This document shows positions 53,150 through 62,748 of a stretch of DNA of 64,000 bases, one piece after another. A program made the position numbers and the translations under genes. Origin of the DNA: Rhodobiaceae bacterium (GTDB lineage: Bacteria; Pseudomonadota; Alphaproteobacteria; Rhizobiales; Tepidamorphaceae); NCBI GenBank assembly GCA_020637855.1, contig JACKJR010000001.1, forward strand, positions 1,054,001 through 1,118,000, read 5' to 3'. Every line of letters starts with the position of its first letter. The stretch's first letter is position 1. The notes beneath the pieces were generated by a model. The model ran no database searches. It saw only the letters and a list, made by a program, of their open reading frames with translations, and was not told where the DNA came from.

Positions 53150-53946
53150 GCAGCAGCGAAGACGATATCGAGGCTTCGAAGGCCCCGCTGATCGAGCACC
53201 TGATCGAACTCAGGCAGCGGCTGATGTGGTCGATGGCTGCATTCCTTATCTGCTCCATCGGCTGCTTCTTCATTGCCGACGACATCTTCAACCTTCTGCT
53301 CAAGCCCTATGAATGGGCAATCGGCGACCGTCACGAGCTGGAACTGATCTACACCGCGCCGCAGGAGTATTTCATCACCCAGCTCAAGCTGAGCGTGTTC
53401 GGCGGGTTTTTCATTTCCTTCCCGATTATCGCCACGCAGCTGTACCGCTTCGTCGCCCCCGGTCTCTACAAACACGAGCGCTCCGCCTTCGTGCCGTATC
53501 TGGTCGCAACCCCGATCCTCTTCGTGATCGGCGCATCGGTGGTCTTTTTCATCGTCATGCCGCTGGCGCTGTCGTTCTTTTCCAGCATGGAGCAGGCTGG
53601 TGGGGAGGGGCTTGCCAAGATTTCACTGCTGCCGAAGGTGAGTGAATATCTCGGCCTGACCATGTCTCTGATCCTTGCTTTCGGATTGTGTTTCCAGCTT
53701 CCGGTCATCCTGACGCTGCTGGCCCGTGCCGGTCTCGTCACCGCCGACATGCTGCGCCATGGCCGTCGCTATGCCATCGTTGCGGTCTTCGGCGCGGCAG
53801 CCATCCTGACGCCGCCCGATCTGTTCAGCCAGACCGGCCTTGCGCTGCCGACGTTGCTTCTCTACGAAGCATCCATCCTGGCGGTTCGTCAGGTTGAGAA
53901 GCGTCGCGAACGCAACGCCGGGGAATCCGAAGCACAGGCCGGCTGA
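53146..53946 (+). CDS. tatC: Twin-arginine translocase subunit TatC
   Basis: A 266-residue six-helix membrane protein that receives twin-arginine signal peptides. N-terminal APLIEHLIELRQRLMWS is the TatC signature with conserved Glu and Arg; FGGFFISFPIIATQLYRFVAPGLY and LSLILAFGLCFQLPVIL also match. The start ATG overlaps the tatB stop. serS follows after 94 bases. Confidence 0.95.
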   Translation: MSSSEDDIEASKAPLIEHLIELRQRLMWSMAAFLICSIGCFFIADDIFNLLLKPYEWAIGDRHELELIYTAPQEYFITQLKLSVFGGFFISFPIIATQLYRFVAPGLYKHERSAFVPYLVATPILFVIGASVVFFIVMPLALSFFSSMEQAGGEGLAKISLLPKVSEYLGLTMSLILAFGLCFQLPVILTLLARAGLVTADMLRHGRRYAIVAVFGAAAILTPPDLFSQTGLALPTLLLYEASILAVRQVEKRRERNAGESEAQAG

Positions 53947-54040
53947 CGTCTGTCGAACGGGATTTGGACCGGGCATTTGCCTTCGTGCGTGATCCTGTAT
54001 CGTGTAACACGCGAAATCACACATCTTGAACGGCATTTAA

Positions 54041-55321
54041 ATGCACGATATCAATTACATAAGAGAAAATCCTGATAGTTTTGATGAAGCCTTGAAGAAG
54101 CGCGGCGCGGCACCGGAATCAGCCCGCCTGCTGGCCATTGACGAAAAGCGGCGCGCGCGCATCAACGAGCTTCAGGCCCTGCAGGAAAAGCGCAACGCCG
54201 CCTCCAAGGAGATCGGCAAGGCCAAGCAGTCCGGCGACGAATCAGGCGCCGCCCAGTTGATGGCCGAGGTCTCCAGCCTCAAGACGGCCATTCAGCAAGG
54301 CGAGGAAGCGGAGCGCCGCATCGTTGCGGAGCTTGACGATGCTCTGGCCGCCATCCCGAACATGCCGCTCGACGATGTGCCCGTTGGAGCTGACGAGCAC
54401 GACAATGTCGAATTGCATAAATCCGGCGACAAGCCGCAATTCGGCTTCGAGCCCAAGCAGCATTTCGAGGTTGGTGAAGCGCTGGGGCTGATGGATTTCG
54501 ATACCGCGACGAAGCTGTCGGGCGCCCGTTTCGTGATCCTCAAGGGCGCGCTGTCGCGGCTGGAGCGTGCGATCGCCCAGTACATGCTGGATACGCACAC
54601 GCTTCAAAACGGCTACACGGAAGTCAATCCGCCGCTTCTGGTGCGCGATCACGTCATGTTCGGCACCGGTCAGCTGCCCAAATTCGCCGAAGACCAGTTC
54701 CGCACAGAAAACGGCATGTGGCTGATCCCGACTGCCGAGGTGCCGCTGACCAATCTTGTGCGCGAATCCATCGTCGAGGAAAACGCGCTGCCGATGCGCT
54801 ACACGGCCTATACGCCGTGTTTCCGCCTCGAAGCGGGCGCGGCTGGCCGCGATACCCGCGGCATGATCCGCCAGCATCAGTTCCCCAAGGTAGAGCTGGT
54901 CTCGATCACGCGGCCCGAGGACTCTCTTGCCGAGCTGGAACGCATGCGCGAATGCGCCGAAGGCATTCTGAAAGGGCTCGGACTGCACTACCGCGTCGTC
55001 ACGCTGTGCACCGGCGACATGGGGTTCGGCGCGCGCAAGACCTACGACATCGAGGTCTGGCTGCCGGGGCAGGACGCGTATCGCGAGATTTCAAGCTGCT
55101 CGGTCTGTGGCGATTTCCAGGCCCGCCGCATGGGCGCACGCTACCGTCCGAAGGACGCCAAGCGTCCCGCCTACGTGCATACACTCAACGGCTCCGGCCT
55201 TGCTGTCGGACGCACGCTGATCGCGGTGCTGGAAAATTACCAGAACGAGGACGGCAGCGTCACGATACCCGATGCACTCCTGCCGTATATGGGCGGCCTG
55301 AAAACGATCACCGCTTCTTGA
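54041..55321 (+). CDS. serS: Seryl-tRNA synthetase
   Basis: A 426-residue class II synthetase. The N-terminal long coiled-coil arm (about 25-100, RARINELQALQEKRNAASKE) binds tRNA-Ser. Motif 2 is FRLEAGAAGRDTRGMIRQHQF near residue 263, and motif 3 is in GSGLAVGRTLIAVLENYQ near residue 385; both complete. The ATG at 54041 starts MHDINYIRENP. It is followed by surE after 24 bases, so they are probably co-transcribed. Confidence 0.95.
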   Translation: MHDINYIRENPDSFDEALKKRGAAPESARLLAIDEKRRARINELQALQEKRNAASKEIGKAKQSGDESGAAQLMAEVSSLKTAIQQGEEAERRIVAELDDALAAIPNMPLDDVPVGADEHDNVELHKSGDKPQFGFEPKQHFEVGEALGLMDFDTATKLSGARFVILKGALSRLERAIAQYMLDTHTLQNGYTEVNPPLLVRDHVMFGTGQLPKFAEDQFRTENGMWLIPTAEVPLTNLVRESIVEENALPMRYTAYTPCFRLEAGAAGRDTRGMIRQHQFPKVELVSITRPEDSLAELERMRECAEGILKGLGLHYRVVTLCTGDMGFGARKTYDIEVWLPGQDAYREISSCSVCGDFQARRMGARYRPKDAKRPAYVHTLNGSGLAVGRTLIAVLENYQNEDGSVTIPDALLPYMGGLKTITAS

Positions 55322-55345
55322 GAACCAGAAAACCGGGCAGGGCGC

Positions 55346-56101
55346 ATGCGTATTCTGATCACCAATGACGACGGCATTCATGCGCCGGGTCTGAAATCGC
55401 TTGAGAAAATAGCCGGTGAATTGTCTGACGATGTTTGGGTCGTCGCGCCGGAGTTCGACCAGAGCGGTGTTTCCCATTCGCTGTCGCTGAACGACCCGAT
55501 GCGGCTGCGCGAGATCGGTCCGCACCACTTCGCCGTGAAGGGCACGCCGACCGATTGCGTCATCATGGGCGTTCGCCATCTGCTCGACATCAAGCCGGAC
55601 CTTGTCCTGTCAGGCGTCAATCGCGGTCAGAACATTGCCGAGGATGTAAAATATTCCGGCACCATCGCCGGCGCCTTCGAAGGTGCGATCCTCGGCATTC
55701 CCGCGATGGCGCTGAGCCAGGCTTACGGCTTCGCGAAAGGCAAAAAGATCGACTATGCCTGTTGCGAAGCCCATGGCGCGCGCATCATTCGCACTTGCCT
55801 TGATGCCGGTCTGCCGCTGGACTGTGTCGCCAACATCAATTTTCCCGATTGCGCCCCCGATGAAGTCAAGGGCGTCGAGATATCCCGGCAGGGGCGCCGG
55901 GACCAGAATCTGCTGCACATCGACGCCCGGCACGACGGGCGTGGCAATCCCTACTACTGGCTTGCCTTCGAGCGTCATCGCTCCAATCCGGTTCCCGGCA
56001 CCGATCTGCATGCGATCTACAACGGCTATATTTCCGTTACGCCGCTCAAGCTCGACATGACGGATAGCGAGACTCTTCAAAGCCTTGTGGAAAAGTTTTA
56101 G
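55346..56101 (+). CDS. surE: 5'/3'-nucleotidase SurE
   Basis: A 251-residue metal-dependent phosphatase acting on nucleoside monophosphates. Metal-binding Asp-Asp in ILITNDDGIHAPG (residues about 8-9), Ser and Asn in SVSHSLSLN and LSGVNRGQNIAEDVKYSGTVGAA-like sequence (here KYSGTIAGAFEG). It follows serS and precedes pcm, the surE-pcm-nlpD order also seen in Escherichia coli. ATG at 55346 follows CAGGGCGC. Confidence 0.94.
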   Translation: MRILITNDDGIHAPGLKSLEKIAGELSDDVWVVAPEFDQSGVSHSLSLNDPMRLREIGPHHFAVKGTPTDCVIMGVRHLLDIKPDLVLSGVNRGQNIAEDVKYSGTIAGAFEGAILGIPAMALSQAYGFAKGKKIDYACCEAHGARIIRTCLDAGLPLDCVANINFPDCAPDEVKGVEISRQGRRDQNLLHIDARHDGRGNPYYWLAFERHRSNPVPGTDLHAIYNGYISVTPLKLDMTDSETLQSLVEKF

Positions 56102-56187
56102 AGGCAAGACTCATTAATCTGCATACAATGGGTTTGTCTCTAGCTCATGACCTAGCCCGCGCAGAAAGCACGCTTATCCTGCCGTCC

Positions 56188-56865
56188 ATGGCAAATCCCG
56201 GCACAACCACGTCCGAACCGGCCAGAGCGAGCCATGTGGCCCGCGCGGAGCTGGTCATGCGTCTGCGCGCACAAGGTATTGGCGATGTACGCCTGCTGGC
56301 GGCCATCGAGCAGGTTCCCCGCGACATGTTCCTGCCGCGGCGCTTTGCGGCATTCGCCTACTCGGACCGTGTCATTCCGATTGCCTGCGGGCAGACAGCC
56401 TCAAGCGTGCAGGAGGCTGCGGATCTGGCGCTTGCCGCGCGCATCATGCCGGAACACAGGGTCCTGGAAATCGGAACCGGCAGCGGATACCTCACCGCGA
56501 TCCTGGCGCGCATGACAGCCCAGGTGTTCAGCGTCGAGCGCTACAGGAGGCTGGTTGATGCCGCCACCGAGCGCCTGCTCGACCTTGATGCCCAGAACGT
56601 GCTTCTGGCCCATGCCGATGGCTTCCTGGGCCTTTCGGAATACGCTCCCTTCGACAGGATCATCGTCGGCGGCTCCACCGACGAAGTGCCCGAACATCTG
56701 GCCGATCAGTTGACGGAAGGCGGCGAGATGGTTCTGCCGCTGGGGAAGATGGGCGCGCCGCAAAAGCTCGTGCGCATCGTGCGCTCAGCAGAAGGGCGTT
56801 CACTCGAGGAAATCGGCTCCATTCGCATCGCTCCCCTGGTAAAAGGACGCTCGCGGCAAATTTAA
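56188..56865 (+). CDS. pcm: Protein-L-isoaspartate O-methyltransferase
   Basis: A 225-residue SAM enzyme that repairs damaged L-isoaspartyl residues. Motif I is intact (VLEIGTGSGYLTAILA near 95-110), IACGQTASSVQEA is the catalytic-loop region (the usual QTIS reads QTAS), and the FDRIIVGGSTDEVPEHLADQL region matches. I use the ATG at 56188 (MANPGTTTSEP); an in-frame ATG at 56128 would add 20 residues, and neither has a strong ribosome site. It is the second Pcm-like gene of the window and the more canonical one. Confidence 0.88.
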   Translation: MANPGTTTSEPARASHVARAELVMRLRAQGIGDVRLLAAIEQVPRDMFLPRRFAAFAYSDRVIPIACGQTASSVQEAADLALAARIMPEHRVLEIGTGSGYLTAILARMTAQVFSVERYRRLVDAATERLLDLDAQNVLLAHADGFLGLSEYAPFDRIIVGGSTDEVPEHLADQLTEGGEMVLPLGKMGAPQKLVRIVRSAEGRSLEEIGSIRIAPLVKGRSRQI

Positions 56866-56947
56866 TTGCCGCCTTAAGGCCTTGTTTACGGCGTTGGGGT
56901 TAACTCAGACACGTCTTTTGTAGCGTTTCTTGTGTGTGAGTGAACCG

Positions 56948-58393
56948 ATGCGTAGCGTATTTTCGGAACGGGCTGTCCGTGCCGCCTTGAGGCTGACAGC
57001 CGCAACTGCTTTGGCGTTGACTGCTGCTGCCTGCAGCACCGACACGACCCGGTTCAGTCAGCCGATGTTCAATTCATCCAATGACTATACCGGCTCGATC
57101 ACCCCCAAGAAGGGTGTGGGATACGGCGGCGTTCCCGATGAAGGGGCCGGCGTTCCCCAGCCGGCAGTTCAGCAGGCCCCGCTCGCAGCGCCCGGTTCTT
57201 ATCCATCCCAGCCGTATCCCTCGCAGCCTTATCCGCAAGGGCAGGGTTCGTACAATTACTCCCGGCAGGGCGGCTATCCTCAACAGGGCGGCGGTTATTC
57301 GCAGCCGTCCTACAATGGGGGATATCCGGACGGGTCGCCTGACTCCGTGTCGTCGATTTCGACGCCTGCGGCCACAGCTGCAAAACCCGGCACTTACGTC
57401 ACGGTGGAGCAGGGTGAAACGCTTTATTCGATCTCTCGCCGCTATGGCGTACCCGTCGATGCGCTGATGCAGGCGAACGGCATTTCCGATCCAAGGCAAG
57501 TGCGCGTCGGTCAGCGACTGTCGATCCCGACCTATTCGGCATCACGTTTCGGTTGGGTGACCGGGGCGCAGCCGGTGGCGCCGGCACCGCAGCCAGTGGC
57601 CGTCACGCCGGCTCCCAAATCGCATAACGTTTCCAGTGTCGCGACGGCAACCGGCACGGCCCCGGCTCCGCGCGCTTCGGCAGCGCCAGTGGCATCGGGT
57701 GGAACCCATACTGTTGCAACCGGGGAAACGCTGTACTCGATTTCCCGCCGTTACGGCGTGACCGTTGAAGCGCTGTCAAACCAGAATGGCATTTCATCGC
57801 CGTCCCAGCTGCGGGTAGGCCAGCGTCTCTCCATTCCCGGTGCCGGTTCGACGGCAGCGGTGATCAACACCAAGCCGCAGCAGGTGGCGGTGCGTACGCA
57901 GGATCCTGCACCGGTCAGACAGGCGGTTGCGCAACCCGTGCCGCCGGCTCCTCAGGCCGTGCCTGATGATCAGCCGATCAGCACAGCGTCGATTCCCGCC
58001 CCGCAGGCGATCAATGAAGGCTTTCGCTGGCCGGCGCGGGGCCGCGTGATCAGCGCGTTCGGCGAGGCTAATAGCGGTTCGGCAAACGAAGGTATCAATA
58101 TCGCCGTGCCGGAAGGCACATCGGTGCGCGCGGCGGAAAACGGCGTCGTGATTTATGCCGGTTCCGAGCTTGAAGGCCTCGGCAATCTGGTTCTGGTGCG
58201 CCATGCCGACAACTGGGTCACGGCCTATGCCCACAATCGCAGCCTGAAGGTTGCGCGCGGCGACAAGGTCACACGTGGCCAGATCATCGCCACGGCCGGT
58301 CAGACCGGCAAGGTGACGTCACCTCAGCTTCACTTCGAATTGCGCAAGGGTTCGAAACCAGTCGATCCGCTGCGCTACCTGTCCGCCCTCTAG
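56948..58393 (+). CDS. nlpD: NlpD-like LysM / M23 lipoprotein, probably without peptidase activity
   Basis: A 481-residue protein with a lipoprotein signal (ATALALTAAAC, Cys near 29). Then a Pro/Gln/Tyr/Gly-rich segment (about 75-140), two LysM domains (about 155-200 and 255-300; both contain ETLYSISRRYGV) and a C-terminal M23 domain (from about 365). In the M23 domain the first zinc motif reads NEGIN, where active enzymes have HxGxD, so it resembles NlpD/EnvC-type amidase activators. It follows surE and pcm, as nlpD does in enterobacteria. Confidence 0.9.
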   Translation: MRSVFSERAVRAALRLTAATALALTAAACSTDTTRFSQPMFNSSNDYTGSITPKKGVGYGGVPDEGAGVPQPAVQQAPLAAPGSYPSQPYPSQPYPQGQGSYNYSRQGGYPQQGGGYSQPSYNGGYPDGSPDSVSSISTPAATAAKPGTYVTVEQGETLYSISRRYGVPVDALMQANGISDPRQVRVGQRLSIPTYSASRFGWVTGAQPVAPAPQPVAVTPAPKSHNVSSVATATGTAPAPRASAAPVASGGTHTVATGETLYSISRRYGVTVEALSNQNGISSPSQLRVGQRLSIPGAGSTAAVINTKPQQVAVRTQDPAPVRQAVAQPVPPAPQAVPDDQPISTASIPAPQAINEGFRWPARGRVISAFGEANSGSANEGINIAVPEGTSVRAAENGVVIYAGSELEGLGNLVLVRHADNWVTAYAHNRSLKVARGDKVTRGQIIATAGQTGKVTSPQLHFELRKGSKPVDPLRYLSAL

Positions 58394-58481
58394 AGGCCAG
58401 AGGGTTGGGGCCAAGGGGGATTACCGCGCGATCCTGACCTCCATCAAGCGCGGGAAGACGGCGCGGGCGGCTCGAACAAGC

Positions 58482-59381
58482 CTAGAGGCGAACTTCGAGC
58501 CGTCCGGCGACGTCCTGGATGAACTGCCAGGCGACACGGCCCGAACGCGCCCCGCGCGTCGTGGACCATTCCAGTGCATCGCGATGCAGTGTTTCACTAT
58601 CCACCTTCAAGCCGTAGTGCTTCGCGTAACCATCGACCATATCGAGATACTCGTCCTGGCTGCATTTGTGGAAGCCAAGCCACAGGCCGAACCTGTCTGA
58701 CAGCGAGACCTTCTCTTCAACAGCCTCGCTCGGATTGATTGCCGTTGACCGCTCGTTCTCCATCATGTCGCGTGGCAGCAGGTGGCGGCGGTTGGAGGTC
58801 GCATAGAACAGGACATTGGTCGGCCGTCCTTCCAAGCCGCCTTCAAGCGCAGCCTTCAGAGATTTGTAGGACGTGTCGTCACCATCGAAAGACAGATCGT
58901 CGCAGAAGATCAGGAATCGTTCCTGCCTGTCGCGCAGCAAAGCCAGGAGGGCTGGCAGGCTGTCGATGTCCTCGCGGTGAATTTCGATCAGCTTGAGGCT
59001 GCCGGGCTCTATCCCGTGCGATTTGGCTTCGGCATTGATCGCTGCATGGCTCGCCTTGACCAGGGAACTCTTGCCCATGCCGCGGGCTCCCCAGAGCAGC
59101 GCATTGTTGGCCGAAAACCCGCGAGCAAACCTTAAAGTGTTTTCAAACAGCAGGTCGCGGGCATGGTCCACGCCTTTGAGCAAGCCGATATCGACACGAT
59201 TGACCCGCTGTACAGGCGTCAACACAGACTGGCTGCTCGACCATACGAATGCATCCGCCCGGGTAAGATCAGCCGGGGCGGCAGGTGCCGGGCCGAGGCG
59301 GTCGAGTGCATCGGCGATGCGGCAGAGAACGGGCAGGAGGCTTTCGGAATCGGGCATTGTCGTCATTCGTGCTTCTTGCAT
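58482..59381 (-). CDS. DUF815 family ATPase
   Basis: A 299-residue AAA-type protein of unknown function. Walker A is GARGMGKSSL near residue 97; Walker B is FLIFCDDLSFD near 156; the AAA core continues with FYATSNRRHLLPR and the sensor-2 region (SDRFGLWLGFHKCSQDEYL). The start ATG at 59381 and a second at 59366 (MTTMPDSES) are both possible. It lies antisense between nlpD and yajC. DUF815 proteins occur widely in proteobacteria. Confidence 0.87.
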   Translation of the reverse strand: MQEARMTTMPDSESLLPVLCRIADALDRLGPAPAAPADLTRADAFVWSSSQSVLTPVQRVNRVDIGLLKGVDHARDLLFENTLRFARGFSANNALLWGARGMGKSSLVKASHAAINAEAKSHGIEPGSLKLIEIHREDIDSLPALLALLRDRQERFLIFCDDLSFDGDDTSYKSLKAALEGGLEGRPTNVLFYATSNRRHLLPRDMMENERSTAINPSEAVEEKVSLSDRFGLWLGFHKCSQDEYLDMVDGYAKHYGLKVDSETLHRDALEWSTTRGARSGRVAWQFIQDVAGRLEVRL

Positions 59382-59651
59382 ACGGGAGATGAACTAGATA
59401 ACCACGGTCACCGAAAAGACTTGGGGTAACCGGAACGGCTTGCTAGCACACGCGATGTGGCCGCCGCAAAGCGATTGCGCACGCGTGATTGCAATGCGGG
59501 TCTGCAATTGTATATTCCGGCGGCCTTGAACCCGGGCGCATAAGCACAATCTGTCACGCACAGCCTGCGTGCCGGTGCGCCGGAACGAAACGACATTCAC
59601 GGGCTTTAAGCCGCAAAGAGATGACGGCTTGTAGCCGTAAAGGAAGAGAAA

Positions 59652-60020
59652 ATGGACCTGTTCATCACTCCGGCCTACGCGCAGGGAGCCGCGGGAGGCG
59701 GTGGCGGCATCGTCATGCAACTGCTGCCGTTCCTGATGATTTTCCTGATCATTTACATGCTCATCCTGCGTCCGCAGCAAAGGCGGATGAAAGAGCACAA
59801 GGAAATGATTGCCAACCTGCGGCGCGGTGACATGGTCGTGACTTCGGGTGGCCTTGTTGGAAAGGTGACCAAGGTCACCGATGGCGATGATGAGATTCAG
59901 CTCGAACTGTCGCGCGACACGACTGTAACCGCGATCCGTTCGACGATTGCCGAGGTTCGCTCCAAGACCGAACCCGTCAAGGCCAAGAGCGCATCCGCCA
60001 AGGAAGACAGCAAGAAGTAA
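59652..60020 (+). CDS. yajC: Sec translocase accessory subunit YajC
   Basis: A 122-residue single-span membrane protein. The helix MQLLPFLMIFLIIYMLIL (about residues 23-42) is followed by RPQQRRMKEHKEMI and a beta-rich domain with RRGDMVVTSGGLVGKVTKV. It associates with SecDF. The ATG at 59652 follows AGGAAGAGAAA. Eighty-two bases separate it from secD. Confidence 0.94.
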   Translation: MDLFITPAYAQGAAGGGGGIVMQLLPFLMIFLIIYMLILRPQQRRMKEHKEMIANLRRGDMVVTSGGLVGKVTKVTDGDDEIQLELSRDTTVTAIRSTIAEVRSKTEPVKAKSASAKEDSKK

Positions 60021-60102
60021 TCCGTTCCCGTTCGGCGGGGCATATTATCGCAATGTGCCCCTCGTGATACTGCTCTTCGTCTGAAACCGGTTCCGGCTCA
60101 CC

Positions 60103-61710
60103 ATGCTTTATTTCGCGCGTTGGAAAATCGTTCTTATCCTGGCGGTATCGCTGCTGGGCATCCTGTTGACGTTGCCGAACTTCCTGCCGCGCGCCGTCGT
60201 CGACATCCTGCCGGCTTCGTTCCAGCGCCAACTCGTACTTGGCCTTGACCTGCAAGGCGGGTCACACCTGCTTCTGGCGGTTGATTCAGATGCCGTGGTC
60301 AAGGAACGCCTTGATGCATTGCGCGACGATGTCCGTTCCGCGCTGCGTGAAAAACGCATTGGCTACACGGGCCTGGGCGTTCAGGGGCAGGGTGTGCAGG
60401 TCCGTATTCGCGATACGGCCAATGTCGATGGTGCCCGCGACGCATTGAACGAACTCGCTACCCCGGTCTCCGGGTCGCTGCTGTCCGGTGGGGCGCCGAT
60501 CCGCGATATTGAAGTCAGCTTTGTCGAGCCGGACCAGTTCGTTCTGAGCCTGAGCGAGCAGGGCTTGCAGCAACGCATAGGTTCGGCGGTTGAACAGTCG
60601 ATCGAGATCGTGCGCCGGCGTATCGACGAACTTGGCACAACGGAGCCGTCCATCCAGCGCCAGGGCGCAGACCGGATTCTCGTGCAGGTGCCCGGTCTTG
60701 ACGATCCCACCCGTCTGAAAGCGCTGATCGGCCAGACCGCGAAACTGACTTTCCGTCTCGTGGATCAGTCGATGCCCGCCCAGCAGGCGATCGAGACCCG
60801 GCCACCCGCGGAATCCGAAGTGCTCTACAGCACTGACGACCCGCCGCAGCCCTATCTGATCCAGAAACGGGTCATGGTGTCCGGCGAGGACCTCACCGAT
60901 GCCCAGCCGGGATTTGATCAGCGCACCAACGAGCCGATCGTCAGTTTCCGCTTCAATTCGTCGGGCGCGCGAAAGTTCGCGGCCGTGACACAGCAGAACG
61001 TGGGCCGCCCGTTTGCCATCGTGCTCGACAACGAGGTGATTTCGGCACCGGTCATTCGCGAGCCGATCCTTGGCGGTTCGGGGCAGATCAGTGGCAATTT
61101 CACCGTTGAAGGCGCCAATGATCTTGCGATCCTGCTGCGCGCCGGCGCACTGCCGGCACCTTTGACGATCCTCGAGGAACGTACCGTCGGACCGGGGCTG
61201 GGTGCGGACTCCATCGCGGCAGGCGAAACGGCGTCCATTATCGGCGCACTGGCTGTTATCGTGTTCATGCTGGCGGCCTATGGACTGTTCGGCGTCTTCG
61301 CCAACATTGCGCTTGCGGTGAACGTGGCGCTGCTGCTCGGGGCCTTGACCCTGCTTCAGGCAACGCTGACCCTGCCGGGCATTGCCGGCATCGCGCTGAC
61401 CATAGGCATGGCGGTCGATGCAAACGTGCTGATTTACGAACGCATCCGCGAAGAGATGAACGCCGGCCGGTCGGCCATATCCTCGATCGATTCCGGTTAC
61501 CGCATGGCACTCGGCACAATTCTGGATGCGAATATCACCACGCTGATCGTGGCGCTTATCCTGTTCAATCTCGGATCGGGCCCGGTTCGCGGGTTCGCAG
61601 TCACCCTGGCCATCGGTATCCTGACATCGGTCTTCAGTGCTTTCACACTGAACCGGCTGATCGTATCGCTGTGGCTGAAGTGGCGCCGTCCGACCCGCTT
61701 GCCGATCTGA
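60103..61710 (+). CDS. secD: Protein translocase subunit SecD
   Basis: A 535-residue RND-family membrane protein that uses the proton gradient to complete export. One N-terminal helix, a large periplasmic P1 domain (GLDLQGGSHLLL near 47-58), and five C-terminal helices with the conserved motif GMAVDANVLIYERIREE near 435-451 are present. The ATG at 60103 fits the start MLYFARWKI. It lies 35 bases before secF. Confidence 0.95.
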   Translation: MLYFARWKIVLILAVSLLGILLTLPNFLPRAVVDILPASFQRQLVLGLDLQGGSHLLLAVDSDAVVKERLDALRDDVRSALREKRIGYTGLGVQGQGVQVRIRDTANVDGARDALNELATPVSGSLLSGGAPIRDIEVSFVEPDQFVLSLSEQGLQQRIGSAVEQSIEIVRRRIDELGTTEPSIQRQGADRILVQVPGLDDPTRLKALIGQTAKLTFRLVDQSMPAQQAIETRPPAESEVLYSTDDPPQPYLIQKRVMVSGEDLTDAQPGFDQRTNEPIVSFRFNSSGARKFAAVTQQNVGRPFAIVLDNEVISAPVIREPILGGSGQISGNFTVEGANDLAILLRAGALPAPLTILEERTVGPGLGADSIAAGETASIIGALAVIVFMLAAYGLFGVFANIALAVNVALLLGALTLLQATLTLPGIAGIALTIGMAVDANVLIYERIREEMNAGRSAISSIDSGYRMALGTILDANITTLIVALILFNLGSGPVRGFAVTLAIGILTSVFSAFTLNRLIVSLWLKWRRPTRLPI

Positions 61711-61745
61711 TCACGGCTTAATCGAAACGAAGGCAGACCGATTTC

Positions 61746-62690
61746 ATGCGCGCGTTGCGACTGGTACCTGAAAAAACGACGTTCCGCTTCATGCGCTGGC
61801 GGACGTTCAACTTCACCGCGTCGATTGCAGCGACGATCATCTCGCTGATACTCGTTGCCGTGCTGGGTCTCAATTTCGGCATTGATTTCCGTGGTGGCAC
61901 GCTGATCGAGATCAAGACCACGGACGGTCCCGCGGATATCGCGCAGATTCGCGAACTGGTCGGCGGTCTCGACCTTGGCGACGTGCAGATTCAGGAATTC
62001 GGTTCGCCTGACGACGTGCTCATCCGCGTCGAACAGCAGGATGGCGGAGAGCTTGCCCAGCAGGCCGTCATCGAAAAGGTGAAATCGGCACTCGGCGATA
62101 CGGTTGAATATCGCCGTGTCGAGATCGTCGGGCCGCAAGTGTCCGGCGAACTCGTCCAGAGCGGCGCGATCGCGGTCGTTTCCGCGCTGCTTGCGATTCT
62201 GATCTACATCTGGTTCCGGTTTGAATGGCAGTATGCCATCGGCGCTGTTGTATCGACGAGCCATGACGTCTTTCTCACGCTCGGCCTGTTCGCAGCCATC
62301 CGCTATGAATTCAACCTGTCGAGTATCGCCGCCGTGCTTACCATCGTGGGGTATTCGCTGAACGACACGGTCGTGGTCTATGACCGGATCCGCGACAACC
62401 TGCGGCGCTTCAAGCGCATGCCGATTACCGAAGTGATCGATCTGTCGATCAACGACATGCTTTCGCGCACGGTAAATACCTCGCTGACCACTCTCCTTGC
62501 GCTTTTTGCACTCTATATCTTCGGTGGTGAGGTCATTCGTGGTTTTGCCTTCGCAATGATCTGGGGCGTGCTTGTCGGCACTTACTCGTCGACCTTCATC
62601 GCGGCTCCGATCCTGATCTTCCTCAACCTGCGTCCAGGCGCGGGCAAGGATAGTGGCGAGGCAACCGCAGAAGCACCGGCGACATCCTGA
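61746..62690 (+). CDS. secF: Protein translocase subunit SecF
   Basis: A 314-residue partner of SecD. First helix (FTASIAATIISLILVAVLG), the motif GIDFRGGTLIEI near 40-51, and the RND motif GYSLNDTVVVYDRIRDNLRR near 200-219 are intact. The periplasmic domain is short, as usual. The C-terminus is Gly/Glu/Ala-rich. It follows secD and precedes a hairpin and the Mth938-domain gene. Confidence 0.95.
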   Translation: MRALRLVPEKTTFRFMRWRTFNFTASIAATIISLILVAVLGLNFGIDFRGGTLIEIKTTDGPADIAQIRELVGGLDLGDVQIQEFGSPDDVLIRVEQQDGGELAQQAVIEKVKSALGDTVEYRRVEIVGPQVSGELVQSGAIAVVSALLAILIYIWFRFEWQYAIGAVVSTSHDVFLTLGLFAAIRYEFNLSSIAAVLTIVGYSLNDTVVVYDRIRDNLRRFKRMPITEVIDLSINDMLSRTVNTSLTTLLALFALYIFGGEVIRGFAFAMIWGVLVGTYSSTFIAAPILIFLNLRPGAGKDSGEATAEAPATS

Positions 62691-62706
62691 CGGGCCGGTT
62701 CTCTTC

Positions 62707-62726
62707 TTCGGCCCTGAAGGGCCGAA
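62707..62726. terminator. Hairpin between secF and the Mth938-domain gene
   Basis: Perfect arms TTCGGCCCT (62707-62715) and AGGGCCGAA (62718-62726), with only two loop bases if fully paired (a 4-base TGAA loop with 8 pairs is more realistic). An A-run follows rather than a T-run. It lies 22 bases before the next start codon, so it could be an attenuator or a processing site. Confidence 0.5.
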
Positions 62727-62748
62727 AAACGGCATTGGAGAGGTTGGC

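Noticed and set aside
56862..56877. Possible CtrA site before nlpD
   Set aside because: The TTAA boxes are 8 bases apart, and the first overlaps the pcm stop codon.
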